Source of the DNA: Dermatemys mawii
Lineage: Eukaryota; Chordata; Testudines; Dermatemydidae
Assembly (NCBI GenBank): GCA_007922305.1
Contig: ML677334.1
Location: 22,341,915 to 22,405,914 of the forward strand
Length of the DNA stretch: 64,000 nucleotides
Direction of reading: 5' to 3'
The position numbers and the translations under genes were made by a program. Shown piece after piece: positions 23,960 to 37,164 of the stretch. The number at the start of each line of letters is the position of its first letter. The first letter of the stretch is position 1. The notes beneath the pieces are model-generated. The model saw only the letters and a program-made list of their open reading frames with translations. It did no database searches and was not told the DNA's origin.

Positions 23960-24430
23960 GGTTCTAGGGTAAAATTTTCAAAAGCACCTAATGGATTTAG
24001 GATCCTAAGTCCCCTTTTCAAACATGTCTTTGGCACTTAGGTCTTATTTACTTTCAGTGAGACTTAGGGACAAACCTGAATGATTCTGTGACTCAAGGAG
24101 CCAGGTCACAACACCCAGAGCAGGGAATTGGGCCCAGTGCCAGGAGTCACTGCTATCGGGGGAGTGCGGGAAAGGCTTGCTTTCCAGCCCTGTGTGAAAA
24201 GGCTCCATGCATGCGCCTGACGTTCACTGGAGGCAGACAGGGTTCTCACCCCTTCAGCCCCACTACTGTATTTAGGCATTGAACGGTGGGATTTTTCAAA
24301 AAACCCTAAATAAGTTAGCACAAACCCCACTGATGTTAGGACTTGGGTTTCTAAGTCACTTAGGCACTTTTTAAGACCCCACCCTTAGGTGCTTAAAGTG
24401 AACTTTGGAGCCTAACTGTAGGCTCCTTTT
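23960..24430. repeat. Old interspersed repeat pieces ('ttttcaaaagcacctaa' type)
   Basis: 'attttcaaaagcacctaatg', 'ggcacttaggtctta' and later 'tctaagtcacttaggcactt' form the pattern of an old amniote repeat with internal inverted copies. Similar pieces occur at 26640-26830 and 43910-44360. Confidence 0.4.
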
Positions 24431-25879
24431 TTTAAAAAAAAAAATGTTGGTCCTGGTCTGTATACAAAACCACTGATGTTTAAGGCTCAAAACATCTCAT
24501 ATACACACAAGTTCTCAAAAGAGACCCTCTATGCACAGATCTCTTGCTGTCGTCTTTTACGTAAAGGGAGTGCTGCACCATCCACAGCACCATCACTCCC
24601 TCCCTGTGTGAGGAAGGGGTTCCATGGGTATTTGGAGCTGAGGGGTAAGGAACAGAGGACTGGCTACATTCCATGGCATTGTCCCATGTAGAGCCACTGA
24701 ATTTCCATGTGGAAATGTGTCAGGGAACTAATATAGCTAGGAATTGTGTTGATTTCCCCTGGATCCTCCCTGCAAAGGTCACTGAGCAGCCGCATAGGAT
24801 CCAGTTTGTGGGAGCAAAGCTTCTGCAGAGACTGTGATGCCATGGGAGGGGGAGCCATGGAGCAACGCAGAGGCAGAAATCCCACAAGTGGTAGGGTCAT
24901 ATCCACGGGGCTGGGTTGCCCTGCCCCTCTGATCCCCAAAATCTATCAGACAGGGAAGCATCCCAAATTCCTTTCTGCTAGGGGATGCTTAGTGAGAAAT
25001 AATGTGAGAGAACTGTTATGGAGTTTTCCTACCTCTCTGGTGCCTTTCAGCAGAGATATCCAGCAGGTGTGCATATTTGTAGTTTTGTTTCATTCTTATT
25101 TTGCTTCTATTTGTTCCCAGTTTGAATGTATGGTATTTGTGATTCTTTTTCCTTTATACCATTTATAGTGATGATTAAACTACTAAAATATCACTTCATC
25201 CTGAGAACAAGCAACTTGTAAATTTGGGTACTTAGAACAAACATGTTTCTTGTAATTGGATTTAGTCCAAATAGCTGAGTCAATCACAAAATTTCCTCTG
25301 GGATTTTTCCATGGCAAAGCGTGGTCTGAGAACAACAATCGCATAGAAGCTCTGGTTGTATAAATCATCTGCTTACCTGAGGCCTACCCAGTTCCCACAT
25401 CAGCTGACTGCGAAACGTAATCTTCTTCTGGCAAAACAGTTGCCAATTGGCACTTGATGCAAATTTAGTATTTGTCTTTACAGTTTGAGTCCTCACATTT
25501 TGTCTGCTAGCAGTCTGTGTTCAGATGAGTCGCTTGCCAGTTTTGCTATTTCAGGCCAAATATTTTGGGAAACAGGCAATTCTTTGAATGTGCCCAGAGG
25601 AGTTTTTGTTAGTTAGTTTTATGAAGACGCTAGACAAGAAATGAACTGCACCATCCATCCATTCAAGAAAACAAGATCCAGCAGTTCAGATGAGCTTTTT
25701 GAACTTTAATGGGAAGATTCATCTAAGTGGAATGTTGAAAGTTCACTGTATTACTGTATTTACTACTGTGCAGGTACATTGTAAAGTTTGACAACTCATT
25801 GCAATTCAGTGCTGTTTGTCCCTCTATTATTTAAAATTAAACAAGAGTATTAAATAGGGAAATGGCTGACACTTTCATA
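24431..25879. other. Intergenic DNA without recognised features
   Basis: The opposite-strand open frames at 24664-25168 have no recognisable protein character. I see nothing else. Confidence 0.4.
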
Positions 25880-25945
25880 AAATCATAGAATCTCAGGGTG
25901 GAAGAGACCTCAGGGGATCATCTAGTCCAACCCCCTAATCGATGA
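25880..25945 (-). repeat. CR1 LINE 3' end fragment
   Basis: 'aatcatagaatctcagggtg' followed by 'gaagagacctcaggggatca' and 'tctagtccaaccccct' is the complement of the typical sauropsid CR1 3' end (ATTCTATGATT). Confidence 0.8.
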
Positions 25946-26589
25946 AACAGAATAGTCAGGGAACCCATTGAAAATGTGGCATAGAATATGGGCAGAGTCT
26001 GATATGATTTTAAGGCATTAAGTGTCTTTGAATTTGAAAGGAAGGCAGACCTTCTATCTTAGTGGAAATGCTCTATGTTACACCAAGGATAACCTTTTGA
26101 TCTTGGATTGGGAATAAGAAAGCTTGGACTGGTAATCGTCTTCTCTGAAAGGACTACTATGTGTCATTGAACAGTGACTTCTACAGCTAAGCAAGAGGTA
26201 ACATTTAAGTTTAAGCAACTCCATTTGGTCTTCCAGAGTAAAAAGGTCATGACATGAGATGAAATCTTGAGGAGAGTGGGCACAAAGAAAAATGGGAATG
26301 AGAAGTCATGATTCTGCTCAACTCAGATAGGGAGATGGAGGAAATAAAATTGTAAAGCAAACTTTATTTTAAAAAATTTGCTGCAGTATCTGGAGAAGCT
26401 ACTGTAATAGCACAGTGAAGAAAATGTGCACTACAGCACAACCGCATGGGCAAATTTGCTCACTCTCAAATTAAATGGCGTTTGGAGAGTCACTCAAGCT
26501 GCACAAACTGGATGGTTTTCTGTGCATTCTGGTGGGGTTTAGGACAGCTATAGAACTTCAGAAATGTTGTTTAATTGTCACAATCCACC

Positions 26590-26690
26590 TATAAGAGAGA
26601 TCCACCATTTTACAGATGTGGTAAACTGAAGTACAGAGAGGTTAAGGTGGTTATTTTCAAACATGGCCATATAAAGCTAGGCACCCAAAT
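26590..26690 (+). repeat. MIR-like SINE fragment
   Basis: 'ccattttacagatgtggtaa' followed by 'actgaagtacagagaggtta' is the MIR core signature. Confidence 0.6.
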
Positions 26691-27078
26691 AAAAGTGGTC
26701 TGATTTTTAGAGAAGCTGAGCGCCTAATGTCCCCACTAGAGCTAATGGAAGCTGCTGGGGCTCAGTCTACATTCAGTTACCTAACATCTAAAAATGTTGG
26801 CTACTTACTTTGAGCAAAGCCACAGAACTGGAGCTGGGATTAGTCCATTGTTCTCAGTCCTTTACTCAGTAAAAAAGAGCATGATGCCTCTCATACAATT
26901 AAACTGCTCCTCTCTGTGACTTAGGGGTACTACTCATACAAATAAGTGCTCACCAACATCAGTAAGGGCTCCACAATTTGGCTGTAGGACCCTAAATTTA
27001 CCACCTTTACTCGTGTTGAATCGTCTCATGCTCCACAAGTAGCCCTACTTATTTCAAAGGGACTACTTAAGTAGTAAC

Positions 27079-27671
27079 TAGGGCTGTTAAGCGATTTAAA
27101 AATATTAATCACGATTAATGACACTGTTCAACAATAACAGAATACTATTTATTTAAATATTTTTGGATATTTTCTACATTTTCAAATATATTGATTTAAA
27201 TTACAATACAAAGTGTGCAGTGCTCACTTTATATTCATTTGTGATTGCAAGTATTTGCACTGTAAAAAAACAAAAGAAATAGTATTTTTCAATTAATCTA
27301 ATACAAGTACTGTAGTACAATCTCTTTATCATGAAAGTTGAACTTACAAATGTAGAATATGTACAAAAAAAATGCATTCAAAAATAAAACAAAGTCCACC
27401 CTGTCCTACTTCTTGTTCAGCCACTTGCTCAGACAAACAAGTGTGTTTACATTTACAGAAGATAATGCTGCCCACATCTTCTTTATAGTGTTACTTGAAA
27501 GTGAGAACAGGCGTTCTCATGACACTGTTGTAGCTAGTGTCACTAGATATTTATGTGCCAGATGTGCTAAAGATTTATATGTCCCTCCATGCTTCAACCA
27601 CTATTTTAGGGGACATGCTTTTTTTTTTTTATTTAATTGCATGAGTTAACTGTGATTAATTGACAGTCCTA
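27079..27671 (-). mobile_element. hAT element, internally deleted, with transposase C-terminal remnant
   Basis: A perfect 8-bp duplication, GTAGTAAC, lies at 27071-27078 and 27672-27679. The ends are TAGGGCTGTTAAGCGATT and AATTGACAGTCCTA (inverted). On the minus strand around 27410-27530 the translation reads ERLFSLSSNTIKKMWAALSS, then VNVNTLVCLSKWLNKK and a stop. This is the hAT C-terminal dimerisation region, with a stop codon just before Glu. Everything upstream of that domain is deleted. The open frame on the opposite strand (27359-27649) is antisense to it. Confidence 0.9.
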
Positions 27672-27679
27672 GTAGTAAC

Positions 27680-28615
27680 TACTCACTGTGAGTAAGGATG
27701 GCAGAATCAAGCCCTGTTTTTCTAGATATAGACAGTGATCCAGGAACTTTGTTAGGGAAATTGGAAATGCTTTTGTCAGGCAGACTTATACACTTAAATA
27801 AATAACAGTAGTTTCATGACAGACAATAATTTGCTGAAGAATTTAAATGGTGACTGCTTTTTATTCTATTAGTTTTTGATTGAGTACAAAAATACATGAG
27901 GAGTGAGGGAGAGAAAGACTTGTGATCAATAATGTATTATCAAATCACTGGCTTCAGGCTTGCTTAAAATAAAACTCATATTGTCAGTGTTGAAGCTGCC
28001 AATTCAGTTGCCAAAGGACCCTGCAGTTTATTATTTTAATTAAAAGACTCTCAGACATATTCTGCTCTCATTTGCACCTGTGTAAATCTGGAGTAGCGCT
28101 GTTAATGTCAGGAGAGTTACTCAGGATATAAACCAGTGTGACTTGAGCAGACGATGACCTTCTGATGTTGCAAACATGTCACTGTAGAACAAAAACCAAC
28201 AAAACCAGTTGTTCACTGTAACTGTTTCCTTATGCATCTAAAGTATGTGTGTGTGTGTATGGTGGGGGGAGGCATGTAACTTTTCTTGTTGATGTGCTAT
28301 CTCGCTTTGAAAAAAGTGGCTTCTTTCAACTAATTTATTGCTGGGCTCCATGCAATATGGCCTCTTCTTGAAACATTCCTCTATTACAACAGGCTTAGTT
28401 GTTCAGTTTAAAGCAGGTAAAAGGCAAACAGATCAGTTCTGTCATGCGTATGCTGCATTTATAAGGGGATTTTATGAATCTGTCATATTAATATATTATG
28501 GATAGATTAGAAAGAATCTACTGAATGACTGCAGCACCGGCTGCAGCTGTTAGTCTCATCAGTTAAAGTAAAAAAGAAATACGATGAAATATTGGTCTCA
28601 GATTTTCTTTTTAAA
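27680..28615. other. Intergenic DNA; one palindromic repeat fragment
   Basis: At about 28055-28150, 'tattctgctctcatttgcac' and following bases belong to a common sauropsid hairpin repeat. A short TG run is at 28244-28258. I recognise nothing else. Confidence 0.4.
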
Positions 28616-28619
28616 TTAG

Positions 28620-29540
28620 GTGCGTGTAAGGCGGTCACTGCTGTCCCTTCACTCGCGTGGGAAGGAGGTCATGCCCCCTTGCTGCATGTCCTCTGGAAGA
28701 GCACAGTTCAGGGAGGAATTAGCACTGGGGTCTCTGCCACTCAGCAGGATTACACAATACTGAGCTTAGGGGCCCTGGTCCTCTGACCAGACAGGGCACC
28801 AAACAGTTAGGGGGCTCTAGCCTACATTCAGGGTAGAGCAGCAGTGTCTAAAAGCCTCGACCCTCCAGCAAGGAGTTAGGCGGCTCTGACTGCTATTCAG
28901 GACAGAGCAATAATAAGTCTATTAGCCCAGGCCCTCAAAGAGGGCAGGGCAGCAAAGTCAGGGAGCTTAGGCCTGTACTCCAGACAGAGCAACAATGAGT
29001 CTCTAAGTCCAGGCTCTCAAACAGGGTGGGACAGCAAACAGCTGGGGTCCTGGCTGTACTGGATCACAGACAAATGCAGGCCTCTTGGCCTGTGGTGAAG
29101 AGGCTGCCACGCCAGGGATGGAGTGGCAGGGGTAGGGGGACACGTAGGCCGACCCAACTCCTCTGCATCCTAGCCCAGGGCCCTAATAGTGGCAGAGTGG
29201 GTCAGCAGGGAAATCTGGCTGCAAAACGCTGGCCAGCTGTCAGTCAGCGAAACAGCTGAACTATATTCCGCTCCCCTGGGCTACTTCCTACACTCCCTTT
29301 TGAGAGGAAGTCCCGGGGTCGCCGTCCGCCTCACTGGGATACAGTTAACTGCAGCCCCAGCAACTCTTTAACATCTCCAGCTCCAGCAGTCCCTCCAGAT
29401 CTTGGGGGCTCCAGTGGTTGCTGTGGGGTCCGAGCTACAGCAGCGGGTGAGAGATGTCGTTCTCCTCTGGCAGCTCCTCTGTCTGCCCACCAGGGAGGAC
29501 TCGCACTTTTGTCCAGGAGAGAGGCCATGCCCCCTCGTTA
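28620..29540. repeat. GC-rich unclassified repeat, possibly a solo LTR
   Basis: This 0.9-kb block is sharply GC-richer than its flanks and holds short tandem units at its left end (28765-29060). It resembles LTR-like sauropsid repeats, but I could not define TG/CA ends or a target duplication. It contains no convincing protein. Confidence 0.35.
28765..29060 (+). repeat. Four tandem units of about 70-80 bp
   Basis: The phrase 'ggccctcaaagagggcaggg' with 'cagcaaa' and its variants recurs near 28776, 28857, 28928 and 29009, each followed by 'ggcctgtactccagacagag' or a related form. Confidence 0.6.
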
Positions 29541-29779
29541 CTGTAAAGAAATGCGTTCTAATTTTCAGATGCAAGCAGAAAAGTGGGACCAATGAGGACT
29601 AATATTAGCTCATGACCAGCAACGGGACTATATTTTGTAAAATATATTATCAAATTCTTATTGTAGACATATAAATCTGATGTAAAATATATCTTCTCTC
29701 TATATGGGTAATAAAGGTTTAGTATATGCATAATACTTAGCATTCTGTAGAGTTTTCCTCCATAGATCTCAAAACATTT

Positions 29780-29930
29780 TGTAAAGGTAGGTAACAGTAT
29801 CTCCATTTTACAAATGGAAAACTGAAGTATATAAAGGTGAAGTGACTTGCCCAGAGACCGTGTCACTGGCAGATCAGGGGATGAAACACAGGTCATCTGA
29901 TTCTCAGTTCTGTGCTTTTCCCACTTAACC
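29780..29930 (+). repeat. MIR-like SINE fragment
   Basis: 'ctccattttacaaatggaaa' followed by 'actgaagtat' and 'aagtgacttgcccagagacc' is the MIR core signature. Confidence 0.7.
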
Positions 29931-30824
29931 ATTTAACCAAACAAAGTAATGAAAAAATAAATAAATTGGATACTGAATAAACCAGGTTCCTATACATATG
30001 TACTGCATAATAAATTTAGCAAAACAGATGGCTATGAATATAATTCATATAGTTTATATATACCATATATATTTATAGACAGACATTCTATTTTTATTAT
30101 TCTCCCAAAGTGGCATGTTTGTGATATTTCATATATATTGGAAAAATTAAAATATTTCTTTACAATCATTTTCTTCTATATAGTAAGCATCTCCCTGGCA
30201 ATAGTATGCCCCTTTCCCCCAACTTGGGTAAATTAGAGTGCAAGGGCATTTTTGCCTAAGTTAGTGGTTTAATTTTCCATGCTAGTTTAGGTGGTTTTGA
30301 ATGCTCTTTTCAGCTGCTTTTCTTACTTCATGACCCCTCCTATCAGCTTCATGCCCTTACATTTAGGCCTCCTAAATGAAACTGCCTAAAATCCACTGGA
30401 TGTAAAAGAACAACTTCAGCTCACTGAGCCAATTTCCTTGCACCTAGGCAGGACAAGGCTGAAGGGCCACCTAACTGAATATACTTCCACTCAATTAGTT
30501 ATTTTGCTGATGAGGGGATTTAGTCCTATATTGTCCCTTTTTTGAGTGAGGGGCTTAGTATTATTTGTTTGTACATTGTCTAATACAATAGTGGCCTTTT
30601 CTCTGATTGGGACCCTTCAGTGGTACTATGATAGAACTAAGTTGTTATAGGTGGGACTGAAAACACAACCTATTATTAAGATTGTCCAGTACTTCCCATT
30701 ATAGACCCTGTTTTCAGTTGCTTATTACATCACAAACTTTAACCTTTTGGAAAAAAATTTCCATGGTGGGTGTCTGCCTCATGATGATTTTGTTTGGAAA
30801 ATTTCAGCTAAAATGGTTCAGTTA
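29931..30824. other. AT-rich intergenic DNA with an L2-type tail fragment
   Basis: At about 30540-30645, 'tttgtttgtacattgtctaa' with 'tgattgggacccttcagtgg' matches the L2 3' tail pattern. The rest is unrecognised. Confidence 0.4.
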
Positions 30825-31110
30825 GTGGGAATGGGAGCCGATTGGGAAGGCAGGCAGGAGGATTGACTGCAGGGAGTGAGACAAATCAGAAGAGAAGCAG
30901 GGAGTGGGGATTGGGAGTGGGTTGGCCAGGAGATGAGGACCGGGAGAAGGAGACTGGGATTCTGGAGGGGTTAGGCTAGGACTTGCTGTGCAAGGAGACC
31001 AGGACTGTGATGAGAAGTCCGAGGAATGGAGACTTGGACTGCCAACGTGAGGAGAATGGGACTGGGATAAGGAGCCAATTAGAAAAGGAAGCAAGGAAAA
31101 GAGTGAAATT
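30825..31110 (+). repeat. Purine-rich tract
   Basis: About 280 bp are almost all A and G on the plus strand, with loosely repeated 'ggagactgggattctgg' and 'gggattgggagtgggttgg' phrases. No conserved protein is encoded on either strand. Confidence 0.55.
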
Positions 31111-34100
31111 AGTGGATGGAATTAAGTCAGGATTGAATACTGTGATTACTAAGCTTATGGAGACCTCTAAGGGGTTAGAATCTGCTTAGAATCAATCTAT
31201 TGCTGAAGGCAATCACAATGATATTCTATAGCCTGAGTCAGTCAAATTCTGCCCTCACTCACATCTATATGCACCTGCACTGAAATCATCAAGATTGCAT
31301 TGTCATAAGTGAGGGCAGAATTTGGCCCAATATTTTCTTCTTATTACTGTAAAATAAAATGTACAAAACATATATGCAATACACAACAAATATATTACAG
31401 TTGCATCTACGATGAATACATGTTTACCACAGCCTTGAAGGATCATAGCACTTAAAATGTAAAAGACAATAATGACTTCATCTATCTACAAGGGCAGTTA
31501 TGCAAGTCAACAGAGGACATATCTCATCACTGGGTAGATCACTTTCTATTTAAAATTCATCTTCAGTATTTAAACTTTCCTTATAAAATAGCTTCATTTA
31601 AAGCTGTGATCTCCCTGAAAAGGGTTCCAGGCCACCAAAAGAGCCTTCAAAGACTTATGAGAATTATGCTTCCATATCATCAAGACATTTCTGCTACTCA
31701 AAACGTTTTCCACTTAATGCCTTTCCTTCTATACTTTTCACAGTCTTAGGTTTGGAAACGACCTGGGGAGAGATTTTCCTTAGATTAAAAACTATTTATG
31801 ATCAAAGAAGGGCCCATGACAGTAACTCTCACTGCTAGCACCACAGTTCTTACTGAGCATATTGTGTATTTCTGCCTGGCAGAGGTCGTCACTGGGGATG
31901 GAGCCCAGTCTTGGAACTGACTCCACAAAATATGTGGGGATCTCTGTCCTCAAACTGGTTCTTGCTCCCTCACAAGCTCTTGTACAAGAGAGGACGGGGA
32001 ATTCTGACACCGCTATTACGCTGACTTCTTTAGCTGGCCATTACTGTTCATCCTCATACTAGCTAAATCCTGATTATGATCCTTCAACAGCACTTCAAAC
32101 AGGTCATCTTCCCTTTGAACTCTCTATCACCACAAGCTAGTGCCGACACAGCGACTGCAGTGACATGGCCTTGCAATGGAGGAGAACATGGATGGCTGGG
32201 ACTATGATTCTACATTGGCTTAGCTTGATCAATCACTTTCTAAAATAAATTCTTTGCACGTTAGAAATGTATAGGCTACTGACAACAGATCTTCTCCCTT
32301 ATTTATCCTGATACTCTCCTCAGGATGTGGGCTACATAAACCCATTAATCTATCCAAAATTCTACCTCCAACTTCATTGAGGGGTTGGGTGAGTGGAGAA
32401 GATGATGTCTTTAAAATTAAGTAATTGAATGTTCAAGCTGCTTGGAGTCCAAACACATCCACTTTTGATGGTCTGCCCTGAGCTGTTTGATTCAGCAGGT
32501 AGGTTCTACTTCAAAGTTTTCCACTACCATGGCTGCTGTTCTTTGTAAATAGGGGGGACCTTTGAAATGGATGTGACTCTGTGACAGCATGTCAGAAATC
32601 AGGTTTTTTAAAAATCCTCCTATGCTGAAAACATTTTTTCAGTAACTGAGTATATTTTTTCTTGCCAGTCACTCTGACAGACCTTGTCATAGAGCTCTGT
32701 CCTTTTCAAAGGCTCCTGCTACTTGCACAGAACTTCATGAACACAGCTGCAAATTTTTACATAGATACTTCTCTGTCCACAACCACATTAGCTGATTGAA
32801 AATTCTGACAAGCATGACTTAACCAAATAAGGTTTGTAATATGCTGCATATATGGGAAAGTTTAAATAAATATCTCCCAAAGCACAGATGCATAAAACTG
32901 CAATTTAACACCTCTAAAATAATCCAAATATGCATAAAATTGTAATGAAATTAAGAACTATGCAAAAGCTATTTTTGTTAAATTTCAGTTAAACATTGAT
33001 CTCAATTTCATTTTCCCCAAAGTGCTTGGAATCCTTTACACACTGCTTTGGGAAACAAAGGATAATGCGATAATTCCTTTTTTTATTATGTATTTGTTCA
33101 GCACAAACAGTATGCTCAGTTCTGTGCAAGACATACAAGGAGAAATCCCACTTGATTTTAATAGGGTCAGAATTTCACCCAAAATTAAGAGATTCCTTGC
33201 CCTATTGCCACATACATAGCACAAATAGAAGATTTAGAATCACCACATCATTAAGGGAAATGCAATCACTGTCATGAATCAGAAAAATCGAATATTCATA
33301 CATTCGAAGTATCTCCATTTCTCATACATCATTGCTAATGTGAGTCACTAGATAAAGATGGGATGGAACACTTCATAATACTTGGCAGCCCTAAAGGATG
33401 AGAGATTTCTGCCATTATCTGAAGGGCTGCAGTAAAATTTATGACAGGTTTTGTCTCCTGAACATCTGGCAGAAATTCAAATTAAATCCCTCTCAGTCCC
33501 TTTGGAAACTGTAACTGTTTCTGCTATTCCTCCAAGGCATACTGAACAGTTTTTAAGTTCAGTACCTGCTTCTTCAAGAATAAAGCTAACCTGTGCCTTT
33601 AGATTAGATTAGAGCTATTCAATTTTGCTTAATAGAGAAGAAAACTAGTTTAAAAATAAGAAAATGTTCCGATAAATTCTGAATAAGCTTGAAAACAAGA
33701 AGGAATACACAGATATTTAAATAATCTCTAATAAAACAGTATATCCTGGAAAGATTGTGATATAGGTTTTACACTGGAATATAGCAGAAACTCATAACCT
33801 GATGGAATCTTTACATCCAATACTTGGAAATCCTCACAAACTGATAAAACTGAAACCCTAGAATCTTAGCAAAGATACAAAGATACTAGCTTTGCAGATA
33901 ACATTTCCATAGGACATGAAGCATTAATAGTTTTTAAATAATTCAAGAGGATATTAATATCCCAACATGCCATCTACATAGGAATGATAGATCTGTTAAA
34001 ATCAGCTGTCCTGCAAACTGAGATTATTCATGACACAATTTTATCTCTGGAAAACCAGCTTAATGCAAAAGCATACATCTTCAAAGTTGAAGTCTCAAGA

Positions 34101-35136
34101 CTTACTTAAATATGGATATAAAACAGTTCAGAACTAATGCTGGAAGAATCTAAAGTGAAATGTGGGAAGAATTTGAAGTCAGATTTGAATAGTCATTCTG
34201 GGCACAAACTGCTGATGTGTCTGTCTCTCTCCACACGCACACACACTTCACCATGACTTCTTTCATACGTATGTTAATATTACACAATAGTTATAACTCA
34301 TTAATGTTTTCTGATACACCTCTGTCATTAGGGATTTCTGTAGACAAGATGTGAGGGAGGAATTAGTGAGGTCACTGGAGAGATTTGAGTCTTTGTAGCC
34401 TGTATGTTTATTAATAGAATACCTTCCTTGGGACTGCTGGGAAATCTATCAGTTTAGGATGTGGAGATTGAAGCCATGATTGAAATGGTTACAGAGGAAT
34501 AATCAACAGGCTGCTTGAATTGACTCCTGATTAAATTTGATGGTTATCTGAATCAGTGGCAACTGAGTAAGCAAATTTAATTTTCCAGCCTAGATATAGT
34601 TCATCCCTTTTCCAGGGATTTGAAGCTGGATGACTGTAGACCAACAATTTTGTCTTCCTTTTGTGTCTACATGGTGGTTGCTGATCCAAAAAGATTTATC
34701 TGTTTGTTAAACCACACATCCATCGCCTCCCAAAGGACTGGGCCTCCGTACGGGGCATCTGCAACCAAGTTTTACTTTCATGGAATAATGTAACTGATTC
34801 AGAAATCAAACATCTTGGGCTAGCAAAAATAGAATCCCTAGTGACAGTTCTGAAACTAAAGAACTTCTCATATTTTCCTATCATCAGTACATAAATTACT
34901 TTCATTCTGTTGTCTGGAATAAAATGTATGGTACATGTTAGCCCTGAGATGGCTACAGTATGAGGGAATTAACTGAAGCCACTCCAGACAATTAACAGGC
35001 TGTTTCTATTCTCCATTGTTTGTCCTAAACCAAAATAAGCTTTGTCTTGGAAAAGAGACACACAGACATTCAGGCAATACAATAAATGAAAGGTGAAGTG
35101 AATATGATATTTTGAATCCATCCCTCCAATTGTAAA
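31111..35136. other. Long intergenic stretch, mostly unrecognised
   Basis: The only structure that I can name is a perfect 16-bp inverted pair, AAATTCTGCCCTCACT at 31244-31259 and its complement at 31308-31323, the arms of a common hairpin repeat. Elsewhere I find no exon or transposon end. Confidence 0.4.
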
Positions 35137-35258
35137 AGGGCTTCTTAAAGCAAGTTTACCAGACTCTCTCCTCCTCCCCCAAGGTTTATAGATTATTTTT
35201 CCTCTTAAGGCAAGTTTACCAGACTCCCCCCCACCTCCAAGATTTATTGATTCTCTTT
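35137..35258. repeat. Two-copy tandem duplication of about 60 bp
   Basis: 'gcaagtttaccagactctct' and 'ggcaagtttaccagactccc' begin two neighbouring units, each ending near 'aaggtttatagatt' or 'aagatttattgatt'. Confidence 0.75.
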
Positions 35259-35614
35259 CCCTTCCCCAGTGCAACAGTAAATGTTGCAAGATACTGTTTT
35301 ATAACATTTCAGCTGAATATGCTGGCAATAAAACCAATAAGTAACTTATTGTAACAAAAGGCTAGGTTCCACTGAAATCCCTTATCCCACTTTAATACTT
35401 TCAGATGATTTTCTTCTCTACATTGGATTCACTGATGGAGAACTGGATATATTTTTACTATCTCTGAACATGAAAACTGGAGCATCAATAGACAATGTCA
35501 CAATCCACTGCCAGTGCATCAGGTTTTGTGAGTGTAAGTGATTTGGTTGGGCCGAGAGAGGGAGACACAAAAACATTAAACCCTGATTCCTAATTTCCGT
35601 GGGCCTACTTCACA

Positions 35615-35700
35615 GTAGTAAAGTTAAGCATGTGCCTTAGTGTTTGCAGGACTTGGAGGCTTAGTTTGCAAATATTTTCCAAGTAAGCCAACTTAAGTTT
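35615..35700 (+). repeat. Hairpin-type old repeat fragment
   Basis: 'agtaaagttaagcatgtgcc' with 'tagtgtttgcaggactt' is the family that the Penelope-like element at 7306-8993 landed in. Further copies are at 42655-42765 and 48108-48190, and a tail piece is near 36130-36160. Confidence 0.5.
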
Positions 35701-35944
35701 TTTAATCTCAAAGGCAATGATTCAGCACCCCACTTAAGAACATTAATTTTCCCACTCTGTTTAGTGGATTAAAGTTAAGCAGTTGCTTACGTTCTTTGCT
35801 GAACTGGAGCCATAAAGTACCAAGTTTGTTTCTTCCAAGAAGAGATAATACTGTAGTTGCCAATGAGACAACTTTAAAAATGCAGAAGAATGAGGGGCTT
35901 TTATATTTCATTTACAAATAGGGAGGGGGAGCAAAATTGCCTTC

Positions 35945-36075
35945 TTATAATTATTTATTTGTATTTCAGTAGTGTCTGGAGCCTCCAAAAAAGGTTGGGC
36001 TCCATTGTGCTGGGCACTGTACAAACACAGAGTATGAGGTAATTCGTGCCCTGACAAGCTTGCAGTTGAAGGTCC
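35945..36075 (-). repeat. L2-type 3' tail fragment
   Basis: 'tatttatttgtatttcagta' with 'gggctccattgtgctgggca' and 'ctgtacaaacacagag' is the complement of the tail that ends the LINE at 63.5 kb. Confidence 0.6.
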
Positions 36076-36184
36076 CAATCCGATAAGCACTAATCATATG
36101 TTTAATTTGACTCAAATGCTTTAAGTGAAGTATGTAACTAAGTGTTTGCAGGATCAGAGCCTAAACAGAAAAGACAAAGGAAAT

Positions 36185-36300
36185 CTTACTATTGCCATGT
36201 TACAGATGGAGAACTGAAGCACTGCCAGATAACTGACTTGCCCAAAGTCTGTAGCAGAGGCAGGAATTGAATCAAGATCACCTGAGACTCAGTCCAGTTA
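36185..36300 (+). repeat. MIR-like SINE fragment
   Basis: 'ccatgttacagatggagaac' followed by 'tgaagcactgcc' and 'actgacttgcccaaagtctg' is the MIR core. Confidence 0.65.
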
Positions 36301-37164
36301 ATTAATCATAAAACTCTTCTTCCTCTCAAACTTCATAGTACACCCTCATTGCTATTGCCTCTCCATGACGTTGTTCATATAATATGAACAAATACGAATC
36401 ATCTTGAATGACAAAAATTCTCCAGCTGAACCAAAAATAATTTGATGAATGACTAGGCTTTGAAAAAACATTGATCAGATTTGTTTATGCTCTTGAACGA
36501 TCTAGTCTTGTGAACTATCACTTTTAAAACTTTTATTTCAAAGAGTCCATTTGGAAATGTTTTGAACAGAGAACATATTAAAGACCTGGGGGCAGACTGT
36601 CATAGCTTGAGCAGCTATGACAATTCACACCAGCTGAGGATATAACCCTTAGACTTTAGAGTTCAAACTCCACCTGCTTCGGGAATACTAAAAAACAACT
36701 TAGCTGGCCCTCAGAATTTTTAAATTCCCAAGATCTCCATAACTACTTGATTTAATGCTTAAATAGATTTTGATTCAAATATTAATTCCTACTGCCTGAC
36801 TGCTTGCACAGAATTCTTATGAATGGCAATCTTCTTCGCAGACCAATTTAATAGAGTCATGGGGATATTATTAGGAGAAATATAGATTATTCATTTCAAT
36901 ATGCATTACTCTGCATTTAGCAAAATTAAAATTCAGTTGCTGTTGTACTATCCTGCGTTTGGTTAGAATTTTCTGGAGGTTTTTCCTACAATCCTCCCTA
37001 TTATTTTACTAATCTAAATAGTTCTGCATCATCTGCAAATTTCACCACTCCTTCCCCTACCAAATCATTAACAAACATGTAAATAACATGTAGCAGAGAA
37101 GAGGTAGAATGCTTTTGTGGAATAAGCATGTATTTATCCTCAGTGGAACAGTTACTGGGCCGAA

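Noticed and set aside
27359..27649. 96-codon plus-strand ORF
   Set aside because: It is antisense to the hAT transposase remnant, which reads sensibly on the minus strand.
30822..31189. Possible coding region in the purine-rich tract
   Set aside because: Repetitive Ser/Pro or Arg/Glu composition on opposite strands with no domain; explained by strand composition.
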